A DNA stretch of 64,000 bases from Nostoc carneum NIES-2107 (GTDB taxonomy: Bacteria > Cyanobacteriota > Cyanobacteriia > Cyanobacteriales > Nostocaceae): NCBI GenBank assembly GCA_002368155.1, contig AP018180.1:6466908-6530907 (forward strand), given 5' to 3'. Positions 44,754 to 53,121 of the stretch are shown piece after piece. The notes beneath the pieces are model-generated. The model was given only the letters and a program-made list of their open reading frames with translations, searched no databases and was not told the DNA's origin. A program made the translations under genes and the position numbers. Within the stretch, counting starts at the first letter, position 1. Each line of letters opens with the position of its first letter.

Positions 44754-45710
44754 TTACTTGTGATTATTCTCCATTAACCACCACGAGCGCAAATGTGCGA
44801 TCGCTTCTTCTTTGCGTTTGGCTTCAACTTCAATCCACGGTGCTTGATAATAAACGCTCGGCATCGCGGTAATCATATCACTGTGTTTGCGATCGCGGAA
44901 AGCAGTCTCACCATTAGAAATATGCACTAATTGCCAATCTGGATGTTTCCAAGTTTCCCTAGCGGCGTAAAACATCTCAGCTACACTCGCATCATCATAG
45001 CTGTCTAAATTTTCGTGGCAAATATGGTGATGGGCATCAAACACCATCGGCACACCAGCTTGCTGACAGACTGCTAAAATTTCACTGGCACTATAGGCAT
45101 ATTCGTCATTTTCAAAAGTCAAACGGCTTTTAATCGCTTCCGGTAAATCCGCAATTACTTTTACCAGTTGTGCAGTCCGTTGAGATTTACCGCCATGAAT
45201 ATTCATCAACGACCAAGGCGATCGCGGTAGACCTAACAAGTCAAAAGTGCGGGCTTGTCGTTCTAAAATTTTGATACTTGTTTTTAATACTTCAGGGGAA
45301 TCAGAACTCAGCACCACAAATTGATCGGGATGTAGTACGATTCTGATACCTAAAGACTGCGATCGCTGACCAATTTTTGCTAAATCAGCACTCATTTCCT
45401 CTAAAATATTTGCCCCAATCTCATCTTCCATATCACTAAGGGGAAACAAAGCCGAGGACATCCGATATAGCCGAATCTGGTGCTGCTGACAAAAAGATAG
45501 CGCATCATTTAAGCGTTGCAAGTTATGCAAATACAATTCTCGCAAAGCGCTGGCTTTCTGTTCTGAATCAAGCTTTAAATAACGAGTGCGCGTGATTGTG
45601 CGAAAGCGCACTTGCTGACCAACAGTAATGCAAACTAGTCCCAACTCTGGCTGAGAAGTTTTGTGTAAATCCTCTAAATTAGTTAAATTTTGGTACTCAA
45701 TTGTAGTCAT
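44754..45710 (-). CDS. uvsE: UV-damage endonuclease UvsE/UvdE
   Basis: A 318-residue DNA repair nuclease that nicks 5' of pyrimidine dimers and abasic sites in an alternative to nucleotide excision repair. It has a TIM barrel with metal ligands: RMSSALFPLSD, ILHPDQF-like VLHPDQFVVL, the MNIHGGKS motif with the metal-binding His, TFENDEYAYS with a metal-ligand Glu, VFDAHHHICHE, and LVHISNGE. These fit the UvsE family closely. It is next to sbcD on the same strand, 250 bases downstream of it, so the two form a repair locus. Useful in a sunlight-exposed organism. No photolyase gene is visible here. Confidence 0.95.
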   Translation of the reverse strand: MTTIEYQNLTNLEDLHKTSQPELGLVCITVGQQVRFRTITRTRYLKLDSEQKASALRELYLHNLQRLNDALSFCQQHQIRLYRMSSALFPLSDMEDEIGANILEEMSADLAKIGQRSQSLGIRIVLHPDQFVVLSSDSPEVLKTSIKILERQARTFDLLGLPRSPWSLMNIHGGKSQRTAQLVKVIADLPEAIKSRLTFENDEYAYSASEILAVCQQAGVPMVFDAHHHICHENLDSYDDASVAEMFYAARETWKHPDWQLVHISNGETAFRDRKHSDMITAMPSVYYQAPWIEVEAKRKEEAIAHLRSWWLMENNHK

Positions 45711-45790
45711 TAACTCTATTGCTCAAGTCTTGGCGCTTCTTAAATTTAACTAACTTTTGCAGCCAACTAGTCAGTATCTAAGGGATGATA

Positions 45791-45963
45791 ATGGGCATGG
45801 GGCATGGGGCATTGGTGTTTGGTAATGAGTAATGAGTAATGAGTAATGAGTAATGAGTAATGGCTATTCTCCCCTGCACCCCTGCTTCCTCATCTCCCTT
45901 ATCCCCAGTTCCCAGTCCCCAGTCCCCAATCCCCAGTCCCCAATCCCCAATCCCCAATCCCTA
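45791..45963. repeat. Large heptamer foldback repeat block
   Basis: GGGCATGGGGCATGGGG, then AATGAGT repeated about five times, then CCCCTGCACCCC and runs of CCCCAGT/CCCCAAT heptamers to the end. It overlaps the last codons of sbcD (stop at 45961). This is the longest C-rich array in the window, with at least eight consecutive CCCCAAT/CCCCAGT units. Confidence 0.85.
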
Positions 45964-47214
45964 ATCCCTCCCAGCCCCTTCCAGCCAGACTTCCACATCA
46001 TCCGCGAGTAACTTCTGTGCAGCTTCTACCATTGAGGCTGCTATGTCTTTGAGGTCTTCGCGATTACTCAAGTAAGTTTTTAATGCTTCCATTGGATCGA
46101 TGCTACTACTTGCAGTCAGTTCGGGGATACGGGGTCTAGCTAACTGACTGAGTAATTCTGGATGAATGGTGTAGGTGTGAGCAGAACTTAACGCATCATG
46201 GAGCGAGGAGTTATCAATTAAATCTAGCTGTTCGGAACGCAGTTTATAGATTAAGCGAATGACCGCATCTTGAATATCATGTTTAGCGATCGCTTTTAGG
46301 ATAGCTGCTTGCGGATCTTCTGCTTTTGAGATATCCACTTCAATTGTGCGGAAAGTTCTCACAGGTAAGGGGCAAAATTCCCAATTTGCCTGACCTTTCT
46401 CTAATTCTATGAGAACATAACCTTTATCTTCTTTTTCTTCACTAAAATCTACCCGCTCAATGCTTCCTGGATAGATCACTGGCGGGTCATTAGATTTATT
46501 CAAATTTTGGTGACGGTGGACATGTCCCAAAGCTACATAATCAAAACAGGGACGTGTCAATAAAGATAGCGGTAAAGTAAAGCCTTTACCTACTGCCAAA
46601 AACCGTTCAGCGCCCAAAGAAGCATTATCAGCCATTAAATGTGCTAAAAGCACAGTCGGAACTTGTGGATCGAGACGGCGAATTTCTGATTCTAAAACCA
46701 GTTGCAGACGTTCAGTTAACAGCTGATTCACTTCTGCAAGTGATAAACTTTCAGTCTCTTGGCGAGTCATCAACGTCGAACGCGTCAGCCAAGGAAGAGT
46801 AATAACTTGAACTTTACCATTGCGGGTTTGCAGGCGATGAGTTGTCACCGTATCTCCCACCACAAACCCCCGCACTCCCAAGGTGCGGTAAATACACAAA
46901 CTCGCCCCGCCCAGCCCTTGAGAATGTTGGTCATGGTTTCCCACCAACAGCACTGTCGGAATATTACCATCCACCAAACGGCGGAATTGACTAGCAAAAG
47001 CTTCTTGCACATAAGGCGGTGGCGTAGCATCAGGAAAAGCATCACCGCCAAAAATCACTAAATCAACATTATCTTTTAATGCTCGGTCAATACAGATAGA
47101 TAATGTATTGACAAAATCCTCCAGCCGCGTATTTAATCCTGTCGCTGGATTAATTCGTCCGTGGGAGAAACCACTCCCCATGTGGATATCGGAAAGATGA
47201 AGGATTTTGATCAT
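45961..47214 (-). CDS. sbcD: Exonuclease SbcCD subunit D (Mre11-like)
   Basis: A 417-residue metallophosphoesterase nuclease, the partner of SbcC in removing hairpins and processing DNA ends. It has HLSDIHMGSG (6-15, metal ligands D9 and H11), VIFGGDAF, VLLVGNHDQHS with catalytic and metal-binding residues, LLAHLMAD and YVALGHVHRHQ, which complete the two-metal site. The C-terminal capping domain is present. sbcC is not adjacent. The stop codon lies at the edge of a CCCCAAT repeat block, so the last residue or two may be repeat-derived. A nuclease that opens DNA hairpins encoded beside large foldback repeats is a curious coincidence. Confidence 0.93.
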   Translation of the reverse strand: MIKILHLSDIHMGSGFSHGRINPATGLNTRLEDFVNTLSICIDRALKDNVDLVIFGGDAFPDATPPPYVQEAFASQFRRLVDGNIPTVLLVGNHDQHSQGLGGASLCIYRTLGVRGFVVGDTVTTHRLQTRNGKVQVITLPWLTRSTLMTRQETESLSLAEVNQLLTERLQLVLESEIRRLDPQVPTVLLAHLMADNASLGAERFLAVGKGFTLPLSLLTRPCFDYVALGHVHRHQNLNKSNDPPVIYPGSIERVDFSEEKEDKGYVLIELEKGQANWEFCPLPVRTFRTIEVDISKAEDPQAAILKAIAKHDIQDAVIRLIYKLRSEQLDLIDNSSLHDALSSAHTYTIHPELLSQLARPRIPELTASSSIDPMEALKTYLSNREDLKDIAASMVEAAQKLLADDVEVWLEGAGRD

Positions 47215-47344
47215 TATTTGTCAGTTGTCCTTAGTCATTTGTCCTTTGTTTATACTAATGACAAATGGCTAAGAACTAATACCACCCTGCATAATTTTTA
47301 GTAGAGAAAAGGCGCAGGGAGTAAGGAGGAAAAACTTAAGATAA

Positions 47345-47371
47345 TAAATGGCTGCTTATTGCAGCCATCTT
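47345..47371 (-). terminator. Hairpin downstream of the four-helix membrane protein gene
   Basis: ATGGCTGC (47347-47354) pairs with GCAGCCAT (47360-47367) over a TTATT loop. On the minus strand it is followed by TTATTATCTT, a weak T-tract. It separates the 163-residue membrane protein gene (upstream on that strand) from sbcD. Confidence 0.5.
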
Positions 47372-47494
47372 AATCTTTCAAATAAAGGACGCATTAATTC
47401 TCGTGCTTTGAATCTTGAAATCAATAATTAATGTAGAGGATTGAAAGGGTAAAAGTAGGCAAAGTCATCCTAAAATATTTCCCTCTGCTTGTAG

Positions 47495-47514
47495 AGACGC
47501 GATTAATCGCGTCT
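47495..47514. repeat. GACGCGATT/AATCGCGTC palindrome, copy 4
   Basis: A perfect 20-base palindrome, AGACGCGATT with AATCGCGTCT, preceded by GTAG and lying 20 bases from the stop codon of the downstream membrane protein gene. Same sequence as copies 1 and 2. Confidence 0.75.
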
Positions 47515-47534
47515 TTGCCCACCCCATTGCCTGT

Positions 47535-48026
47535 TTAAGCTTCTTGTTTCCAGCAACAGTTTAATAGCGCACCGCCAGCAATTAACTTCACTAATTCCAA
47601 TACCCAATAACTGCCGTGAAGCAAATTCATTGATGTGGGAATAGTAGTCTCCGCATCAAAGGCATTGAGATGAATTGCGATCGCACTCATCTGTGGAGTT
47701 AAAAAATAGGTATTCAGCAAAGCTATAGCTAGCAAAATCACAGACAAAACAAGACCATTACGCCGCCAGTTAGCTTGGGTTTTGCTCAAAGCTAGTACGC
47801 CAGTTAATACCACAGCAGCCGACAATAATTCCACGCGATTAAAATTCCAAAAAATCGCATAGCCAACTGTAGAAAAACTTGCCTGGGTCATCATGCCAGA
47901 AATATAAAGGCTAGGCATAATTACCCAATCTAAAAGTAAGCTAGCACTTAGCCAAAAGCCAAGAGTGAGTAAGACAGCAGGCCGCCAAAAGGACTGCTTG
48001 AAGTGAGAGTTAGAAAGAGTATGCAT
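47535..48026 (-). CDS. Four-helix integral membrane protein, function unknown
   Basis: 163 residues with four membrane segments: about 15-40 (VLLTLGFWLSASLLLDWVIM), 55-82, 92-112 (GLVLSVILLAIALLNTYFL) and 136-156 (GSYWVLELVKLIAGGALL). The W-x-D in the first helix and PQMSAI near the start of the third loop, with HGSYWVLELVKL in the fourth, resemble DUF4149-like membrane proteins, but this is a guess. ATG 48026 is followed by a short polar N-terminus. It is upstream of sbcD and a palindrome, and downstream of 400 gene-free bases. No function is assigned. Confidence 0.7.
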   Translation of the reverse strand: MHTLSNSHFKQSFWRPAVLLTLGFWLSASLLLDWVIMPSLYISGMMTQASFSTVGYAIFWNFNRVELLSAAVVLTGVLALSKTQANWRRNGLVLSVILLAIALLNTYFLTPQMSAIAIHLNAFDAETTIPTSMNLLHGSYWVLELVKLIAGGALLNCCWKQEA

Positions 48027-48436
48027 AAGAATAATTGCTGTGTTGTATTCTTAGTTTCCCTCTCTAGACATACCTTTGACAACAGTTATCAACTATCCTT
48101 TACAAACTAATAGCGACTTGTGCCAGAAAAGATAACAGTTGTTGAGTTTGGTTACCGAAATTGTTAATAAAAAATTAAGTTTATTAAAAAATGTTTAATA
48201 ATAAAATTAATTGTATTTTTTAGTGATCGCGCTATGGTGTTGACCCAACCATCATCAAGTTACGAACTAACAATATAAGTTCACTTAGATGTTTGAAATC
48301 AAAAGATGAGTCTCACCCTTCAGTAGACTTTCGTTAATCAATACAGATTTCCGTTCCCAACCTAACTAGGAAGGAAACTAAAATTTATCTTTTGTTCTTG
48401 TCTACTACCTCTCGTATTCCTATTACCCATTACCCA
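48027..48436. other. Intergenic region at the border of the polysaccharide cluster
   Basis: About 400 AT-rich bases, mostly without structure. It must hold the promoter of the membrane protein gene at 47535-48026. No terminator with a clear stem is visible after the long upstream operon. TTACCCATTACCCATTACCC repeats begin near 48418 and run into the end of the neighbouring glycosyltransferase gene. Confidence 0.45.
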
Positions 48437-48459
48437 TTACCCATTACCCATTACCTCTT
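48418..48459. repeat. ATTACCC heptamer array, read into the glycosyltransferase gene
   Basis: Five tandem ATTACCC units. On the minus strand they read GGGTAAT and provide the stop codon TAA (48439-48437) and the final residues VMGNG of the GT2-WcaF protein. Confidence 0.8.
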
Positions 48460-49960
48460 CCTCAATTCCTACTCCCAAATCCTCAATGCGGCGGACATGA
48501 ATAAATTCATCTGCTGGGGAGATCTGAAGTACATCTTCTACTTTTTCTCGAACTCTGCTCTTAATAGGTTGCGCTGGGTTACCTGCATAAATTGTCATTG
48601 GTTCTAAAGAGCGTCCTGTCACTGCTCCTAATGCTAGGACTGCTCCCTTTCCTACGGTCACTCCCGGGCCAATTACCGACTTAGCTGCAATCCAACTACT
48701 TTCTTGAATATAGATTTGTTCAGGAATTAGTTTAAAATCTGGATGGTACCAATCATGATTACCCGTGCAGAGATAAACACCTTGTGATAAACATACATGA
48801 TTTTCAATGACTACAGGTGCAAGGTTATCAATCCAAGTATCTTCTCCAATCCAAACAAAATCACCAATAGTTAAACGCCAAGGAAACTTTACCCGCACTC
48901 CTGGCTTAATACGGACTTTTTGACCAATATTAGCGCCAAACCCACGAAGTACCCACACCTTGAGAGTTGAAAATGGCAGCAAGTTACTCTCAACTATAGG
49001 CGAACCGAGGTAGTGCCACAAAACTTGTTTCCAGTAAGGTGCGCCTGGAGTATAGCTGCCCAAGCTATAGTTATCTAAATGCATAGATTGGTTAGTTAAG
49101 ACTAGATAGCGATCGCTATTCGTCAAGGATTGATCCTGAGTAGTATCACTATCTCCCTGCGTTATCACCGATATATCACTAGGTGCAGAATCATTAACTT
49201 TTCCTTTTTCAGCTTCAATCAGATTAATAGCCAGTAGTAGTTCTGCTAACACACGTTGGAACGCATAGTAAAAACCTCGCCAGCCATCAAGAATGCCACC
49301 TTTGATAATCAGGCAATAGAAAAATATGATGATAGGGGCAAGTATCTTCTGTTTACGAATGCGATCGCCTAAACTGAGTTCGTTGCTTGGTGTCTCTAGC
49401 AACTTCTTCGCTTCTATTATCATGTAGCGATCCTGCGCCCATAGCCAACGACTTAGAGGTTTGCGATCGTCATGGTGTATGTAGGCGAAAAGTTTACTAG
49501 ACTCACCTTTAACTTCTAGCAGTTGAGTATGGCCATCATCAATATAAATAGCTTTGGATTTGCGGAATAATACTTGGCGCGGAGGTAGTAACGTTCCTTG
49601 TAGTGGTTTGCCAAATACACAGTATTTAAAAGGAACAAAGTAGCTATCAATAGAAGAATCTAGAGAAAGTCTTTGAATTTCGGTGAGCAGTTCATCTGTA
49701 AGAATGTAATCGGCATCCAAGGAAAGAACCCATTCTGATTTAACTTGCTCTAAACCATAGTTCCATTGCGAAGTGTGATTATCAAATCTCCGTTGAAAAA
49801 GCTGAACTTGAGGATATATTTTTAGAATTTCTAGAGTTTTATCAGTACTGTAACTGTCAATAATTACAATCTTATTTGCCCATTTGAGTTTCTGAAGAGT
49901 ATGATTAATGTTTAGGTCTTCATTATATGTAAGAATGAGAGGAGTGATTTGTTCTAGCAT
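48437..49960 (-). CDS. GT2 glycosyltransferase fused to WcaF-like acetyltransferase
   Basis: 507 residues. The N-terminal domain (about 1-240) is a family-2 glycosyltransferase with ITPLILTYNEDLNI, the nucleotide-binding IIDSYSTDKT and the DxD in LSLDADYIL. The C-terminal domain (about 330-485) is a left-handed beta-helix acetyltransferase of the WcaF/colanic acid type: LRGFGANIGQKVRI, WIGEDTWIDNL and the acceptor motif CTGNHDWYHPDF, ending AGNPAQPIKSRV. The middle is Ser/Asp-rich linker. Joining transfer and acetylation would let one protein add and then O-acetylate a sugar. The last residues (VMGNG) and the stop come from a tandem repeat, so the native C-terminus may have been lost. It is the last gene of the cluster. 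Confidence 0.88.
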   Translation of the reverse strand: MLEQITPLILTYNEDLNINHTLQKLKWANKIVIIDSYSTDKTLEILKIYPQVQLFQRRFDNHTSQWNYGLEQVKSEWVLSLDADYILTDELLTEIQRLSLDSSIDSYFVPFKYCVFGKPLQGTLLPPRQVLFRKSKAIYIDDGHTQLLEVKGESSKLFAYIHHDDRKPLSRWLWAQDRYMIIEAKKLLETPSNELSLGDRIRKQKILAPIIIFFYCLIIKGGILDGWRGFYYAFQRVLAELLLAINLIEAEKGKVNDSAPSDISVITQGDSDTTQDQSLTNSDRYLVLTNQSMHLDNYSLGSYTPGAPYWKQVLWHYLGSPIVESNLLPFSTLKVWVLRGFGANIGQKVRIKPGVRVKFPWRLTIGDFVWIGEDTWIDNLAPVVIENHVCLSQGVYLCTGNHDWYHPDFKLIPEQIYIQESSWIAAKSVIGPGVTVGKGAVLALGAVTGRSLEPMTIYAGNPAQPIKSRVREKVEDVLQISPADEFIHVRRIEDLGVGIEEEVMGNG

Positions 49961-50122
49961 TATGAAATTATGGAAATTAATAGTTTTGATATAAATAAGT
50001 AAGCTGATGCTAATAAATTAAAATGTAGGAGAGCCAGTGCATTGGGCGGCTTCGCTAACTTACGTATTCTGAATTTTTACTAGAGTAATTTATTTTTAAG
50101 GAACTGTTGAATCAGGATTGAG

Positions 50123-51316
50123 TTACCTAAGAGGATGAATAGAATTTTTATCAAAAATATCTGTGTAAATCTGTTTCATTTGTAAAGCAATATTTCCCCA
50201 CGTATACCTTTCAAAAATTAATTTACGAGCACGATCGCCCATTTCTTTTGCTGCCTGAGGATAATCTAGAGCTTGTTGTATAGTAGAAGCGATCGCAGCT
50301 ACATCAAACTCTGCAACATAGCCAAGGTGATTCTGCGCTACCATATCAGCAACAGCAACACCAGGCGTTACTACAACAGGAAGACCTGCCGCTAAAGCTT
50401 CTATGACTGCTACCCCAAAGTTTTCGGAGTAGGAGGTGAGAGCGAATAGATCTGAGCCTTGCATCAATAAATCTTTCATTTCTCCTTTAACAAATCCTGT
50501 AAAGTGGGTGCGGTTTTCAATGCCATGAACAGCCAGTAAAGATTTAACTTCAGTTTCATATTCTGCAGAACCACTACCTGCTAATACCAAGGTAAAGCGG
50601 TAATGAGATAGTTTTCCCAAAGCGGGAATGAGGTAATCCAAACCTTTTTTAGGATGCAGACGAGATAAAAATAAAATTATTGGCTCATCTGTCGGCAGTT
50701 GAAGATATTGCCTTAAACGCTGACGAGCATTAGGAATATTATTTGGAATAGCAATACCGTGGGGCAAAATAAAGCTGGGAGAAATTAAATTCAACCGCGA
50801 AGCTTCTTGCTGTTCCTGCTCTGAGGTGAAATGAATATATTGACTATAATTGAGATTGCCTTTTTCTATAAGTTGAAGATATATATGTTTTTTACGAGCG
50901 CTTTGTTGCAATGACCATTCACAGAGTTGCCCTAAGGGGCGAACAATATAAGGAACTCCCTGAAGGCGAGCGATCGCCATTGCGGTTGTAGAAGCATAAG
51001 AAAAGATAGCATGAATATGTAGCAAATCATACTCATGCATCATCTGCCACAACCAAGTAGTTAACTCACTGGAAAAGGCAAATTCTCGGATGGCGTGCTG
51101 CCCAGGAGAGAAGCGGGGAAAAAAACAGACTGGAACCTGTTGATATTGAGTGCGTTCTCCTAGAGGTACATCGAGTAGATCTAGTCCATTATCGTTGGTG
51201 GTAGCAATTTCAGCCTCAATATCACTATCTCTAAGTGCTTTAACCATTTCTAGGACAGCCTGGCTAGGGCCACCTCTGACTGGAGCAATAGAGGGAATCA
51301 CATGCAGAACTTTCAT
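50123..51316 (-). CDS. Family-4 glycosyltransferase
   Basis: 397 residues from ATG 51316. The start is fixed by a 4-base ATGA overlap with the stop codon of the asparagine-synthase gene; an upstream ATG six codons earlier is less likely. GT-B fold: N-terminal HVIPSIAPVRGGPSQAVLEM, then a C-terminal nucleotide-sugar domain with FLSRLHPKKGLDYLIPAL and the EX7E motif in SENFGVAVIEALAAGLP. This is a retaining sugar transferase, adding a residue to the growing polysaccharide on the cytosolic face. The overlap suggests translational coupling with the upstream amidotransferase gene. Donor and acceptor are unknown. Confidence 0.92.
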   Translation of the reverse strand: MKVLHVIPSIAPVRGGPSQAVLEMVKALRDSDIEAEIATTNDNGLDLLDVPLGERTQYQQVPVCFFPRFSPGQHAIREFAFSSELTTWLWQMMHEYDLLHIHAIFSYASTTAMAIARLQGVPYIVRPLGQLCEWSLQQSARKKHIYLQLIEKGNLNYSQYIHFTSEQEQQEASRLNLISPSFILPHGIAIPNNIPNARQRLRQYLQLPTDEPIILFLSRLHPKKGLDYLIPALGKLSHYRFTLVLAGSGSAEYETEVKSLLAVHGIENRTHFTGFVKGEMKDLLMQGSDLFALTSYSENFGVAVIEALAAGLPVVVTPGVAVADMVAQNHLGYVAEFDVAAIASTIQQALDYPQAAKEMGDRARKLIFERYTWGNIALQMKQIYTDIFDKNSIHPLR

Positions 51317-53112
51317 GCTGTAACCTTCTCCCACCAGTGTTTTAAAATTGCTAGACTCCAGCGTCGATACCAGGGATTAAGAGGTATATTCTTGGGAATA
51401 TTTAGGTTACTGAAGTACTCACCAAATTCACCTGTCATCCATTGTTGAAAGGGGAAGGTAAAGCCTTGTTTACGACGTTGAGTTACACACTCAGGTAATT
51501 CGGCAACCGCTTCAACTAATAATTTTTTCCCGTAAGCTAAACGTATATTGCTAGGAATTGGCGCAACTGCTTCTAGTAAAGCAATATCAACTAGAGGAAC
51601 ACGGAGTTCTAACCCCCAATTCATGCTCATGACATCACTGTCTCGTAGTAGCTGATTACGCATGTAGCAACTTATTTCGAGAAAACTCACTTCATCTTCT
51701 GGAGTAAAAATATTTGCAGTCAAATTGCTAGCTGGGGAGTAATTTTTAACTGAAAATTCTTCACCTAGGTATTGACGGACAATTGCACCAGCTTCTTGAT
51801 TGGAGAAAATTCCTCGGAAGCTGCGATAGGCATCTATTGCAGTTGGCTCTCGCTCTAAAAAATCACCTAAACGCTTAATTATAGGTGAACTTCCCCAATT
51901 TGCTAATCCCATGCCTATACCGGCACTAACAAGAGGTAGAAATCGTATTTGCTTACCCCATTCGAGCATCTGGGGAATTTTATGAAAGGAATTGTATCCT
52001 CCAAAAAATTCGTCTCCACCCAGCCCAGAAAGTACTACTTTCATACCATTGTCGTGAGCGAGTTTTGATATACAAAAAGTATTAAATCCATCAATACTAG
52101 GTTGATCAATTGCTGTAAAAAACTCAGGTAATAAATTTTGAGCTGATGCGGGAGTAATTTTATATTCTGTATGTTTTGTACCAAAGAATTTGGCAACTTC
52201 TTTGGCGATTTCACCTTCATTCCACCGTGCTTCTTCAAAAGCAATTGAGTAAGTACTCAATTGTTCATTTTGGGTTTGTTTTGCTAGAGCAAGAATGCTT
52301 GTTGAATCGATGCCACCACTAAGAAAAATTCCCACAGGTACATCGCTGACGAAGTGATGTTTAATGGAATCTACTAAAGCATTACGAACTATTTCTTTAG
52401 CTTCTGTTGCTGAAATTGTTTGAGGTGTAAAGTTGATTTGCCAATACTGCTTTTTAGTAATATTTTCACCTTGCCAATATAGCCAGTTACCAGCACTTAA
52501 ACAATGAACATCTTCAATTAGAGTATATGGTTCTGGAACTGAACCGCTCACAAGATAGCCATATAAACCCTCTACACTCATTTGGATAGTAGGTAAACCA
52601 GATGCTAAAACAGCTCTGAGTTCTGATGCAAAGACTAAAGTTGAACCAGATTGCCAGTAGTAAAGAGGTTTAATTCCTAAAGGATCACGAGCTAAAAAAC
52701 AAGTTTTTTCCCAATCATCCCAAATAGCAAAGGCAAACATACCGCGTAAATGATGGACACAATCAGAACCGATTTTTTGATAAAGCTTGAGGATAACTTC
52801 TGTGTCTGTTTGGGAGTGGAATTGTTCACCTTGGGCAATCAAATTCTGCCGCAGTTGTTGAAAATTATAAATTTCACCGTTGAAAGTAATCCAATATCGT
52901 TCATCAGCAGTAGACATCGGTTGATGTCCAGCAGGGCTGAGGTCGAGAATTGATAAGCGAGTATGGGCAAAGGCTGCTTGTCTGCTCTTTGAAATATAAA
53001 TACCTGCATCATCAGGCCCTCGATGTTTTAGCCCAGTTTGGATTCGCTGAATTATATTTTCTAGGCTAGTCTGATACTGATTAATTGTAAGAAGTCCGCC
53101 AATTCCACACAT
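51313..53112 (-). CDS. asnB: Glutamine-hydrolysing asparagine synthase-like amidotransferase
   Basis: 599 residues. The glutaminase domain starts with the catalytic C2 (MCGIGG) and has GHQPMS and FNGEIYNF, RGPDDAG and LKHRGPDD motifs. The synthase domain has the PP-loop FLSGGIDSTS and the SGLGGDEFFGGY motif. All active-site residues are intact. Members in polysaccharide clusters are often paralogs that amidate uronic acids or other carboxylates rather than make free asparagine, so here it probably modifies the cluster's glycan or a precursor. The next gene starts within its stop codon (ATGA overlap); the upstream gene ends nine bases before its start. Which substrate is amidated cannot be read from the sequence. 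Confidence 0.92.
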   Translation of the reverse strand: MCGIGGLLTINQYQTSLENIIQRIQTGLKHRGPDDAGIYISKSRQAAFAHTRLSILDLSPAGHQPMSTADERYWITFNGEIYNFQQLRQNLIAQGEQFHSQTDTEVILKLYQKIGSDCVHHLRGMFAFAIWDDWEKTCFLARDPLGIKPLYYWQSGSTLVFASELRAVLASGLPTIQMSVEGLYGYLVSGSVPEPYTLIEDVHCLSAGNWLYWQGENITKKQYWQINFTPQTISATEAKEIVRNALVDSIKHHFVSDVPVGIFLSGGIDSTSILALAKQTQNEQLSTYSIAFEEARWNEGEIAKEVAKFFGTKHTEYKITPASAQNLLPEFFTAIDQPSIDGFNTFCISKLAHDNGMKVVLSGLGGDEFFGGYNSFHKIPQMLEWGKQIRFLPLVSAGIGMGLANWGSSPIIKRLGDFLEREPTAIDAYRSFRGIFSNQEAGAIVRQYLGEEFSVKNYSPASNLTANIFTPEDEVSFLEISCYMRNQLLRDSDVMSMNWGLELRVPLVDIALLEAVAPIPSNIRLAYGKKLLVEAVAELPECVTQRRKQGFTFPFQQWMTGEFGEYFSNLNIPKNIPLNPWYRRWSLAILKHWWEKVTA

Positions 53113-53121
53113 ACTATATGA

